Assembly: GCF_001956695.1 (NCBI RefSeq)
Contig: NZ_CP019070.1
Coordinates: 1,364,001 to 1,428,000 of the forward strand
DNA from: Poseidonibacter parvus
GTDB lineage: Bacteria > Campylobacterota > Campylobacteria > Campylobacterales > Arcobacteraceae
Direction: 5' to 3'
DNA length: 64,000 nucleotides
The notes under the pieces are model-generated. The model had not been told where the DNA came from, ran no database searches, and saw only the letters and a list, made by a program, of their open reading frames with translations. Of this stretch, positions 17,928-25,899 are shown one piece after another (the first letter of the stretch is position 1; each line of letters begins with the position of its first letter). The translations under genes and the position numbers were made by a program.

Positions 17928-20702
17928 CTAAGAATTAGTTTTCATATTTTCTTCTTGAGATATTTGTGGTTTTAAATCTCTATTTTTATATGCAAAAGCA
18001 ATAGTTACAAATATTAATCCTAAAACATAGTAAACCCATGTAGGAATTGGAACAGGATCACCTGTTGCGTATGAGTGCATTCCAGCTAAATAGAAGTTTA
18101 CTCCAAAGTATGTCATTAAAATTGTTGAGAATGATAATAATGAGGCTACTGCAAATACAAACGGAGTTGCAAGACCTTTTATAAATCTTAGGTGAATAAC
18201 AATTGCATACATTACAATTGATACATAAGCCCAAGTCTCTTTAGGATCCCATCCCCAGTATCTACCCCATGATTCATTTGCCCAAATTCCACCAAGAAAG
18301 TTTCCTATTGTAATTGCAGCAAGTCCAACAATTAATGCAATTTCATTAATTGCATTTACATGTTTAATTGTATCATCAACATGAGGTTTGTTTTTTCTAA
18401 ATATAAACATAATTAATGTCATATATCCTAAAACTGCTCCAAGTGCAAAGAATCCATAAGATGCAGTTAAAATTGATACGTGGATTGTAAGCCAATATGA
18501 TTTTAATACAGGTACTAGGTTTGTAATTTGTGGGTCAATTCCAGTTAAATGTGCTACAAACATAAAAATACCTGCAACAATTACAGCTGAACTTAATGCT
18601 AATAAATGTCGTCTAAAGAACATAACACCAGCGAAAATTGCTGACCATGAAATATATAATAATGTCTCATAAGTATCAGACCATGGTGCATGTCCTGAAA
18701 TAATCCATCTAAATCCCATACCAAATGTATGAACTGCAAAAATAGCAGATAAAATTACAAAGAAAACAAATGTAGTTTTTCTTGGTTTGATTTTTGGATT
18801 AAATACTACAATAAATGCAGCTATTAATATAAAGAATCCTAAAATTAAATATGCAATCATAACTTTTGGAAAAATATCAAGTTCATTAAACATAATTTCA
18901 TTATCAATTTCTGCTTTACTTAAAGTAACTTCAGCTCCAACTTTTTCTTGGTAAGTTGTTAATAAAGAAATATAGTTATTTGCTTCTTCCCAATTATTTT
19001 GAATAATTGTATTAATTAACCCTCTTGTCATTTGTTCAACTGCAGTTTTGTTCTTTCCTTCAAAACCGTCTATTGCTTCCATAGGTGTATACCATTTGTT
19101 GTTATGTTCTTTATCGTCTTTTAGAACTACTTTAGGATAAATATTAAATAAACTCGCATTAAATACTGCGTACATAATATTTAATCTTTCATCTACTTTA
19201 ATAATATCTTTTTCGTATGTTCCTCTTTCATTTGGTTTTGTAAGTGAAGCTTTTTCAGATTCTTTTGAAAGTAAATATGCTCCATCTTTAAAAACTTCAG
19301 AAAAAGCAATATATTTTCTTGATTCATCAACACCAATAAACTTCTTTAATTTAGGAGTTTTGATTTTTATGATTTTTAAATCTCTCCAAATTTCAGGACG
19401 AGATAACATACCAAGTACAATTTGGTCTGAATTCATTCCAAGTAATGAAGTTTTACCACTTAATTTTGTAACAATTTCTCTATTTAAAGATGAAATTGGT
19501 TTCATTCTTCCTGATGAACTTTGTGTAACTAATCTTGCAAATTTCTTTGCTGTTACATCTGAACTTTCTTTAAACGTTTTTAAGTATTCAACAGTTTGTT
19601 GTGCTTTTACTTTAAATTCTTCATCCGTTTGTGCAGCATTTGAACTTGTAGTTGCAAATGCTAATAAACAGGCAACTGTAAGAGAAGCAATGTTTTTTGA
19701 AGCAACAAATTTAGTTAATTTTGCAAATCTAGATTTTTTATCAAAGAAATTAAGTACTAAACCTAAAGTTAATAAAAAGTATCCAAAGTAAGTAGGCCAT
19801 TTTCCTGGGTCATTATTTACAGATAATACTGTTCCTGTTTCATCAGGGAAATATGAACTTTGGAAGAATAAAAAGTTACCTTGATGTAAAGTTCTATTCA
19901 TAAAAATTCTATAATCATAAGATGTATTATCTTCTTGAATTACAGTAACTTCAGAAGCATAAGATGATGGAGACATACTTCCTGGATATCTATCTAATTG
20001 AAAGTCATTTAATTTAATTGCAAATGGTAAATAAAGTATTTTAGAACCATATTCTAAGGAAACTGTAGTATCACCAAATTGTAAATCTCTTTGCATACCT
20101 TTTTGACTTCTTCTTCCTGGTAGTTTAATCTCTTTTGTTTCACCATTAGCTGTTACATCAACAGTTAACATTCCCATTTTTGCAGTACCTTTAGTTGCTA
20201 ACATATAGTTTTTATAGTCAACTACTACATTTTTGTCATTATAAGTAATTGTGTGAGAAAATTCATTAATAGATTTCATTAATGTAGCAAATTCCATTTG
20301 ATACTCTTTAAAGTACGTTTTCCCATCTTCTTTGATAGTTACTTGTAAATATGGTTCTAAAGAAATCATTCTATTTTCAGTAGAACCTTCTTTAATTTGC
20401 ATAACACCTTCATATCCAACATATCTAGTAACTCCTGCACCTATTAAAATAACTACAAATGCACTATGAAATAAAAATCTTGGAGTATTTTTCCACATTT
20501 TAAATTTGTATATAATACCTGCAAGATTAACAGTAGTTAAAACTAAAGCTGTTTCGTACCAAATATTATTATAAACTAGAACCCTAGCTGTAGATGTACC
20601 AAAATCATTCTCTATAAATGTGGCTACTCCAGCTCCAATTGCTAATATAGCAAGTAAAATTAGTGTTGTCTTAAAAGAAAATAAGACATTTAAAATTTTC
20701 AA
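17928..20702 (-). CDS. ccsBA: Fused cytochrome c synthase CcsBA (System II)
   Basis: This 924-residue protein joins a ResB/CcsB half (N-terminal TMs and a large periplasmic region) to a CcsA/ResC half, as in Helicobacter, Wolinella and Campylobacter. The C-terminal half has the haem-handling tryptophan-rich motif WGRYWGWDPKETWAYV. Histidines between TMs (VHTFGMG, WLTIHVSI, AGMHSYA) are candidates for haem ligation. It exports haem and attaches it to CXXCH apocytochromes in the periplasm. The start is TTG at 20702, with AAAGGA 7 bases upstream. The promoter carries the TTAAC-N5-GTTAA dyad also found before the DsbC-like gene. Confidence 0.94.
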   Translation of the reverse strand: MKILNVLFSFKTTLILLAILAIGAGVATFIENDFGTSTARVLVYNNIWYETALVLTTVNLAGIIYKFKMWKNTPRFLFHSAFVVILIGAGVTRYVGYEGVMQIKEGSTENRMISLEPYLQVTIKEDGKTYFKEYQMEFATLMKSINEFSHTITYNDKNVVVDYKNYMLATKGTAKMGMLTVDVTANGETKEIKLPGRRSQKGMQRDLQFGDTTVSLEYGSKILYLPFAIKLNDFQLDRYPGSMSPSSYASEVTVIQEDNTSYDYRIFMNRTLHQGNFLFFQSSYFPDETGTVLSVNNDPGKWPTYFGYFLLTLGLVLNFFDKKSRFAKLTKFVASKNIASLTVACLLAFATTSSNAAQTDEEFKVKAQQTVEYLKTFKESSDVTAKKFARLVTQSSSGRMKPISSLNREIVTKLSGKTSLLGMNSDQIVLGMLSRPEIWRDLKIIKIKTPKLKKFIGVDESRKYIAFSEVFKDGAYLLSKESEKASLTKPNERGTYEKDIIKVDERLNIMYAVFNASLFNIYPKVVLKDDKEHNNKWYTPMEAIDGFEGKNKTAVEQMTRGLINTIIQNNWEEANNYISLLTTYQEKVGAEVTLSKAEIDNEIMFNELDIFPKVMIAYLILGFFILIAAFIVVFNPKIKPRKTTFVFFVILSAIFAVHTFGMGFRWIISGHAPWSDTYETLLYISWSAIFAGVMFFRRHLLALSSAVIVAGIFMFVAHLTGIDPQITNLVPVLKSYWLTIHVSILTASYGFFALGAVLGYMTLIMFIFRKNKPHVDDTIKHVNAINEIALIVGLAAITIGNFLGGIWANESWGRYWGWDPKETWAYVSIVMYAIVIHLRFIKGLATPFVFAVASLLSFSTILMTYFGVNFYLAGMHSYATGDPVPIPTWVYYVLGLIFVTIAFAYKNRDLKPQISQEENMKTNS

Positions 20703-20730
20703 TAAAAATCCTTTTTAGTATATTGTTTTA

Positions 20731-20762
20731 ATTATAATCCCAAGTAGTTAACTCAACGTTAA
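20731..20762 (-). promoter_or_regulatory. ccsBA promoter with TTAAC-N5-GTTAA dyad
   Basis: On the minus strand TATAAT (20736-20731) is preceded by the dyad TTAACTCAACGTTAA (20748-20762 in plus coordinates), which extends to two GTTAAC palindromes. The dyad ends 46 bases before the start codon, against 47 for the matching dyad before the gene at 1742. The rest of the 203-base ccsBA-cmoB intergenic region is AT-rich with no other clear element apart from the cmoB -10. Confidence 0.55.
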
Positions 20763-20893
20763 CAAACTATTAGTATTTATTTAAATTACAAAATATTTTC
20801 AATAAATATTACTTATAACTGTTAAAAATGAGATTATATCTAAAGATGGGTTTATTTCTTATTGATTTAAGATAACATTTTAATTAAAAGCCT

Positions 20894-20899
20894 TATAAT
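20894..20899 (+). promoter_or_regulatory. cmoB -10 element; transcript probably leaderless
   Basis: A perfect TATAAT ends 6 bases before the cmoB ATG (20906). A normal start site would fall on the A of the ATG. No Shine-Dalgarno sequence is present between the two. Confidence 0.55.
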
Positions 20900-20905
20900 T
20901 ACGCC

Positions 20906-21823
20906 ATGGATTTAATTACATTACAAAAAAAGAAAAACGAGTGTAGAACTTGGAAAAATGTTGAACCTTGGCATACAAAAATTCAAGAAATTGCACAAAA
21001 GATTAATAAAGATAATTTAGAACTTGATTATGGTGACTGGTTTAGTGTAGGAAAACGTGAAGATTTAAGTGATGAAGAGTTTAAGCTACTTGAAGAAACT
21101 GCAAAAATATTAATACCTTGGAGAAAAGGCCCTTTTAACTTATTTGGATTAGAAATAGATAGTGAGTGGCAAAGTAATATTAAATATAATTTAATAAGAC
21201 CTTTCTTTAATCTAAAAGATAAAGTAGTTGCAGATATTGGTTGTAATAATGGATATTATATGTTTAGAATGCTTGAAGATAAACCAAAAAAACTTATTGG
21301 TTTTGACCCAGCTCCATTAACACTTCATCAATTTGAGTTTGTAAACCATTTTGTAAAATCAGATATTGAATATGAAATGCTTGGAGTTGAGCATTTAGAG
21401 TATTATAATCATAAATTTGATTTTATATTCATGCTAGGTGTTTTATATCATAGAGCAGATCCTGTTGGAACTTTAAAATCTCTTGCACGCGGTTTAAACT
21501 CAAAAGGTGAAATTTTAATAGATACTTTTATGATTGATGGAGATGAAGAGATTTGTTTAACACCAAATAAAAGATATTCAAAAATACCAAACATATATTT
21601 TATACCAACAATACCTGCTTTAACAAATTGGTTAAGTAGAGCAGGGTTTGAAGATATTGAAGTAATTGCTACAACAGTTACAAGTAGTGAAGAACAAAGA
21701 AAAACTCCTTGGTCTTTTGATCAAAGTTTAGAAGATTTTTTAGACCCAAATGATAGTTCTAAAACAATTGAAGGTTATCCAGCTCCCAAAAGAGTTTATA
21801 TGAAAGCTAAAAAGATACAATAG
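20906..21823 (+). CDS. cmoB: tRNA U34 carboxymethyltransferase CmoB
   Basis: This 305-residue enzyme transfers the carboxymethyl group of carboxy-SAM to 5-hydroxyuridine at tRNA position 34, giving cmo5U. Seen in the sequence are the CmoB N-terminal region (WKNVEPWHTKIQEI), LIPWRKGPFNLFGLEIDSEW, the SAM motif VADIGCNNGYYMFRM, FMLGVLYHRADPVGTL and the C-terminal QSLEDFLDP..TIEGYPAP. Its length is slightly under the ~323 of Escherichia coli CmoB. No cmoA is adjacent. The gene is single, divergent from ccsBA and convergent with the GGDEF pair. Confidence 0.94.
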   Translation: MDLITLQKKKNECRTWKNVEPWHTKIQEIAQKINKDNLELDYGDWFSVGKREDLSDEEFKLLEETAKILIPWRKGPFNLFGLEIDSEWQSNIKYNLIRPFFNLKDKVVADIGCNNGYYMFRMLEDKPKKLIGFDPAPLTLHQFEFVNHFVKSDIEYEMLGVEHLEYYNHKFDFIFMLGVLYHRADPVGTLKSLARGLNSKGEILIDTFMIDGDEEICLTPNKRYSKIPNIYFIPTIPALTNWLSRAGFEDIEVIATTVTSSEEQRKTPWSFDQSLEDFLDPNDSSKTIEGYPAPKRVYMKAKKIQ

Positions 21824-21847
21824 ATTAAAATAAATCTATTGTATCTT
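21812..21847. terminator. Bidirectional terminator overlapping both stop codons
   Basis: A 15-bp perfect stem AAGATACAATAGATT/AATCTATTGTATCTT with a 6-nt loop covers the ends of the convergent genes cmoB and the GGDEF gene at 21825. Both stop codons lie inside it, and the right arm codes for the C terminus of the GGDEF protein. Confidence 0.8.
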
Positions 21848-22808
21848 CTTCTTTTAAGTCTGCAAATTTAAATAATTGACTTCTTCCAAGATTTTTTGCT
21901 TCATATAATGCAATATCTGCATTTTTAATAGCATTTGTGATTTCTTCATCTTTACTTATATGTAAAGTATCAAAACCAATACATGTTGTTTTCAATAAAG
22001 TTTGATTAGTTTCATCATTAACTATTATTTTTTTCACAGAAAAGTCTTTTATAATCTTTTCAGCAATTTGAATAGCTTCAAATTCAGAAGAAGAACTTAC
22101 AATTGTTACTAAAAATTCATCAGCATTAAGTCTTGCTACCATATCAAATTCATTAATATTAGAATGAATAACTTTTGCTAATTCTATTAAAACTCTATCC
22201 CCAGCATCATAATCAAACTCATCAATTACAGCTTTAAAACGATCAACACCTACCATAAGAAAATAAATTTCATCTTTTTTATTTTTACTTAGATTAAGAT
22301 GTTTTGTAAGATTTTCGATTAAGTAGTTTCTATTATAAACTTTTGTAACAGAATCTAAAGATGATGATTCTATAAAGTTCTTTTTTATAATTCCATTTTG
22401 AATAATTGGAGATATTTGAAAAAATGCAGCCTCTATAGTTGCATATTTAGATTGCATTATTTGATAATGTACATTTGAAGCTACACTAAAAGATACTGTA
22501 GCATTTAAATTTGTATGTGTATTAATGATGAAAAAACATGAATGTTCATCATCTAAATAAAAATCTTCACCTTCTACAAGTAACTCTTCTCTTTGATTTG
22601 TATTTATATCAAATAAAGCAAAAACTACATTATCAATATTAAACTCTTTTTTTAACCAAAGAAATATATCTTCTGCCATTTGATTAATATTAGTAGCGTA
22701 TTGTAATTGTTCATGTAAATTAAATATACTATTTAAAGCATCAAAATCTTTTTCATTATTTGCTGATGATTTAATTAACTCTAAAATTTTATTTTTCAAA
22801 ATTTCCAC
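21825..22808 (-). CDS. GAF-like/degenerate GGDEF protein (NADEF)
   Basis: The 327-residue protein has an N-terminal GAF-like region (residues ~30-140) and a C-terminal GGDEF domain starting near SLDSVTKVYNRNYLIE. The signature is NADEF (ARLNADEFLVT) instead of GG[DE]EF, and the inhibitory-site position reads NEFD rather than RxxD, so cyclase activity is doubtful. It may be a c-di-GMP or GTP sensor, or a scaffold. The GTG start at 22808 directly abuts the stop codon of the paralogous upstream gene without its own Shine-Dalgarno, suggesting termination-reinitiation. The paralogue at 22809 has the same layout. Confidence 0.82.
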   Translation of the reverse strand: MEILKNKILELIKSSANNEKDFDALNSIFNLHEQLQYATNINQMAEDIFLWLKKEFNIDNVVFALFDINTNQREELLVEGEDFYLDDEHSCFFIINTHTNLNATVSFSVASNVHYQIMQSKYATIEAAFFQISPIIQNGIIKKNFIESSSLDSVTKVYNRNYLIENLTKHLNLSKNKKDEIYFLMVGVDRFKAVIDEFDYDAGDRVLIELAKVIHSNINEFDMVARLNADEFLVTIVSSSSEFEAIQIAEKIIKDFSVKKIIVNDETNQTLLKTTCIGFDTLHISKDEEITNAIKNADIALYEAKNLGRSQLFKFADLKEEDTIDLF

Positions 22809-23714
22809 CTAAAAAAAATCAATTGTATTTACACTTTCTTCACTATATTTGTAGTATTTACTTCTTCCCATATTTCTTGCTTCATATAAAGCAACGTCTG
22901 CTTTTTTAATTGCATCATCGACATTTATTGCATCATCAGGATAGATAGACATTCCTACACAAATAGTTTTTTTAAGTGTCTGTTCTGTATCTTCATCAAC
23001 TAAAACTTTTTTATCTGAAAAGTTATTAATTAATTTCTCTGACACTATTGTAGCATTATTTTCATTAATTACATTCAATAATATAACTAAGAACTCATCT
23101 TCTGACATTTTAATTACAATATCTGATATTCTTACACTTTCTTTTAATGTATCTGTTAATTTAATTAAAACCTTATCGCCAATAGTGTAATCAAACTCAT
23201 CAATTACAGCTTTAAATTTGTCAACTCCTACTTTTAAGAAACCAACTTTTTTCTGCTCTCTATTTGAAATACTAAGTATATTATCAACATATACATCTAA
23301 GTAAGACCTATTAAAGGCACCAGTAACTGGATCAACAATTGATAACTCATGTATAGATTTTTCAAGATATTTATTATATAAAGATGAAGAAAAGAATTCT
23401 AAGGAAAGTTTTAATTTAGGCTTATTTTCAACAATAAAATCATTTTCTTCTTGTATTTTTGAATATATTATAAAATGTACTTGTGTATTTTCATTTTCTA
23501 CAAATTTTAAATTATTTAGAAATTTATCGAAAATATTATCATTTGATTTAAATAGAGTATCTGTTTTATCAATTGTTTTTAATAATATTTCTAATTGATT
23601 TATTTTAAATTCTTTTTTTAAATAGTGAAATATTGATAAATATATATCTTCCAAATTACTTAAAAGTTTTAGTTCTTCATTTTTTCTTATTATATCTTCA
23701 CAAGTTTTATTCAA
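22809..23714 (-). CDS. Degenerate GGDEF protein (SEDEF), paralogue of the next gene
   Basis: The 301-residue protein has the same architecture as its downstream neighbour: a divergent N-terminal sensory region of ~125 residues, then a GGDEF domain from SIVDPVTGAFNRSYLDV. The signature is SEDEF (IKMSEDEFLVIL), so both glycines needed for GTP binding are lost. The RxxD inhibitory-site motif is kept (RISD, five residues before). It may therefore bind c-di-GMP without making it. The start is TTG at 23714, preceded by AAGGGATAAAT. The MBL-hydrolase gene is 10 bases upstream, so the three probably form an operon. Confidence 0.82.
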   Translation of the reverse strand: MNKTCEDIIRKNEELKLLSNLEDIYLSIFHYLKKEFKINQLEILLKTIDKTDTLFKSNDNIFDKFLNNLKFVENENTQVHFIIYSKIQEENDFIVENKPKLKLSLEFFSSSLYNKYLEKSIHELSIVDPVTGAFNRSYLDVYVDNILSISNREQKKVGFLKVGVDKFKAVIDEFDYTIGDKVLIKLTDTLKESVRISDIVIKMSEDEFLVILLNVINENNATIVSEKLINNFSDKKVLVDEDTEQTLKKTICVGMSIYPDDAINVDDAIKKADVALYEARNMGRSKYYKYSEESVNTIDFF

Positions 23715-23724
23715 ATTTATCCCT

Positions 23725-24318
23725 TTATATACTTTGTTCCCATTGTCTTAATGTATGGATTTCACTTTTTAATGTAGTTTTATCTCCATGACCTGGATAA
23801 ATATGAAAGTCCTCTTCCCATTTTAATACTTTATTTATACTTTGTTTCATTTTTGATGCATCTGACATAGGAAAATCAAATCTTCCAATAGTTCCTTTAA
23901 AAATAAAATCTCCTGTAAATAAATGCTCATTTATCTGAATAGCAGAGCATCCTGGTGTATGTCCTGGGAAATGATGAAATTTTATTTTTATTCCTTCAAG
24001 TTCAATCTCTTCATCAGGATTGATTAATACATCTGCACATGAAGGAGGCATACCCATTCCATACGGATCTTTTTGTAACATGATATTGTCATCTTTAGGA
24101 GTGTATATTTTTAAATTATACTCTTTTTTAACAGCAGTGTTTGACCATACATGATCAAAATGCCCATGAGTATTTAATATTGCTATTGGATTTTTAACTT
24201 TGGTTTTAATCCATCTTAATGCATCGACACCTGGATCAATTATTAAATCTTTTCCATCAATTGTTGCAATATAACAATTTGTTTGATAATCACCCATTGG
24301 CTGTACTTTTATATCCAT
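23725..24318 (-). CDS. Metallo-beta-lactamase-fold hydrolase (glyoxalase II-like)
   Basis: This 197-residue single-domain MBL protein has the metal motif HGHFDH (NTHGHFDHVWS), a following His in HHFPGHTPGCSAI, and Asp in LFTGDFIFKGTIGRFDFP, ending IYPGHGDKTTL. It belongs to the short glyoxalase II-like/YcbL group, which hydrolyses thioesters such as S-lactoylglutathione. The true substrate is unknown. It is the first gene of the run with the two GGDEF proteins and divergent from the DUF455 gene. Confidence 0.88.
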   Translation of the reverse strand: MDIKVQPMGDYQTNCYIATIDGKDLIIDPGVDALRWIKTKVKNPIAILNTHGHFDHVWSNTAVKKEYNLKIYTPKDDNIMLQKDPYGMGMPPSCADVLINPDEEIELEGIKIKFHHFPGHTPGCSAIQINEHLFTGDFIFKGTIGRFDFPMSDASKMKQSINKVLKWEEDFHIYPGHGDKTTLKSEIHTLRQWEQSI

Positions 24319-24371
24319 TTTAAACCTTAGTTCGCTAAAATTACTAAATTATATCAAGAAAGAGGTTATGT

Positions 24372-25190
24372 ATGGATTATTTTTTTACACTAGAAGAAGT
24401 TTTATTAACAAGTGAACCAAAAAATAAAATAGAGAAATTTGAGAAGTTTTATAAAAAGTTTTTAGATAATGATTTTACTTTTAATGATTCTTATGAACCT
24501 TGTGTTTTAGAAGTACCATCTTATGAACCTTTTTTAAAAATTGTAAAACCAACTAGTCTTCCAAAAATTAAAAACTTTAACACAGATGAAGGTAAAAAAT
24601 ATTTAATTCATACCGTTTTACATATTGAATATTCAGCAATTGATTTAGCTCTTGATGCAGCTTTAAGATTTAAGAATATGCCATTAAAGTATTATCAAGA
24701 TTGGTTAGAAGTTGCTAGTGATGAAATTAGACATTTTTTAATGCTAGAAGATTTATTAGCACAACTTGGAGGAAAATATGGTGATTTTCCTGTACACAAA
24801 AACTTATTTGAAGCCTTACAAGATACACCAACTTTTTTAAGAAGAATGGCTGCAGTTCCTAGATATTTAGAAGCAAATGGTTTAGACCAAAACCCAAAAA
24901 TTATGGAAAAATTAAAATCAAATAATGATCCTTTTAATAGAAAAATATTAAAGGTTTTAGGAACAATTTTAGAAGAAGAAGTCGACCATGTAACAAAAGG
25001 GGATGTTTGGTATAAGTATGCTTGTGATTTAGAAAACCTTCCATATGATTCTACATATTTAGAAATCATTGAAGATGTATTTCCTGGCTCTACAAAAAGA
25101 AAAATGGATTTAAATTTTGAAGCAAGAAAACAAGCAGGTTTTTCTTGTGATGTATTAAAAATATTATCAAAAAAAAGTGATTGTGCATAA
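24372..25190 (+). CDS. DUF455 ferritin-like protein
   Basis: This 272-residue protein of the DUF455 family has a ferritin-like four-helix di-iron core. Candidate ligands are the Glu in HIEYSAIDLALDAALRF, the ExxH in ASDEIRHFLMLEDLL (with LGGKYGDFPVH), and the second pair in LEEEVDHVTKGDVWY. The fold resembles MiaE, the tRNA hydroxylase, but the function of DUF455 proteins is not established. AGAGG precedes the ATG. The next gene (222-residue unknown) follows 23 bases later. Confidence 0.83.
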   Translation: MDYFFTLEEVLLTSEPKNKIEKFEKFYKKFLDNDFTFNDSYEPCVLEVPSYEPFLKIVKPTSLPKIKNFNTDEGKKYLIHTVLHIEYSAIDLALDAALRFKNMPLKYYQDWLEVASDEIRHFLMLEDLLAQLGGKYGDFPVHKNLFEALQDTPTFLRRMAAVPRYLEANGLDQNPKIMEKLKSNNDPFNRKILKVLGTILEEEVDHVTKGDVWYKYACDLENLPYDSTYLEIIEDVFPGSTKRKMDLNFEARKQAGFSCDVLKILSKKSDCA

Positions 25191-25213
25191 TATTAAGAGC
25201 TAAAGGATTTTAA

Positions 25214-25882
25214 ATGATTACATCAAATATAAATGAGATATTGTTAAAAAATGAAATTACAGAATCAAATAATAATGTAAATTCTTCAAATGATTTTTTG
25301 AATACTTTGACTTCAACTAAAATAGAAAATAGTAGTGATATTACAAGAGATAATTCTTTAACTTATTCAAATATTAAAGGTATTTCATTAGAAGAGATTG
25401 ATACATTATTTGAAGATGAAGAGTCACGAAACATGGCTAAGAACCTTAGGTTAGCTACATTATTTACAGAAGATGAAACCTTAGGACAAGCACTTTTTAA
25501 CACAGTTATGGGTGAACCATTTGAGCTTGGTTATTCTTATCTTTATGATAGATATGAAGATAAAAATAGTTTTTTTAATACTGATTCATCTTTAGCAGAA
25601 TTATTGCACAGTTCTATTTCAAATAAATTAGACACAGGCAATAAAAAAACTAGTGATGTAATATCACAAGATAGATTAGATGAAATATTAACAACAGTTA
25701 ACTCATTTAATTTTGTAAGTGCATTATCAACAACATCTAAAGACCAATATGGTAAATACAAAGATGATGAAGACAATGATTATTCTTTTTTATATAACGA
25801 CTATGCATTAAAATATCAAGAATTAATTTATAAATATGAAGAAATAGATTTATATAATAAAAATATTATAAAACAGTTTTAA
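25214..25882 (+). CDS. Hypothetical protein, Asn/Ser/Asp-rich
   Basis: I do not recognise this 222-residue protein. It has no signal peptide or TM segment. The first ~55 residues are polar and low in complexity (many N, S and T). A more conserved-looking block follows (GISLEEIDTLFEDEESRNMA, then LRLATLFTEDETLGQALFN). The end is rich in Asp, Tyr and Lys. The start ATG has AAAGGA upstream. It lies 23 bases after the DUF455 gene and ends in a shared terminator with fdhI. Confidence 0.65.
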   Translation: MITSNINEILLKNEITESNNNVNSSNDFLNTLTSTKIENSSDITRDNSLTYSNIKGISLEEIDTLFEDEESRNMAKNLRLATLFTEDETLGQALFNTVMGEPFELGYSYLYDRYEDKNSFFNTDSSLAELLHSSISNKLDTGNKKTSDVISQDRLDEILTTVNSFNFVSALSTTSKDQYGKYKDDEDNDYSFLYNDYALKYQELIYKYEEIDLYNKNIIKQF

Positions 25883-25899
25883 TTTAAGATATTAAAACT
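25875..25899. terminator. Hairpin between convergent genes
   Basis: AGTTTTAAT/ATTAAAACT (9-bp stem, 7-nt loop) lies across the stop codons of the gene at 25214 and the convergent fdhI. T runs follow on the plus side. Confidence 0.55.

Noticed and set aside
22809-23714. Pair of GGDEF genes as an assembly duplication
   Set aside because: The two proteins share architecture but differ strongly in sequence, so they are old paralogues.
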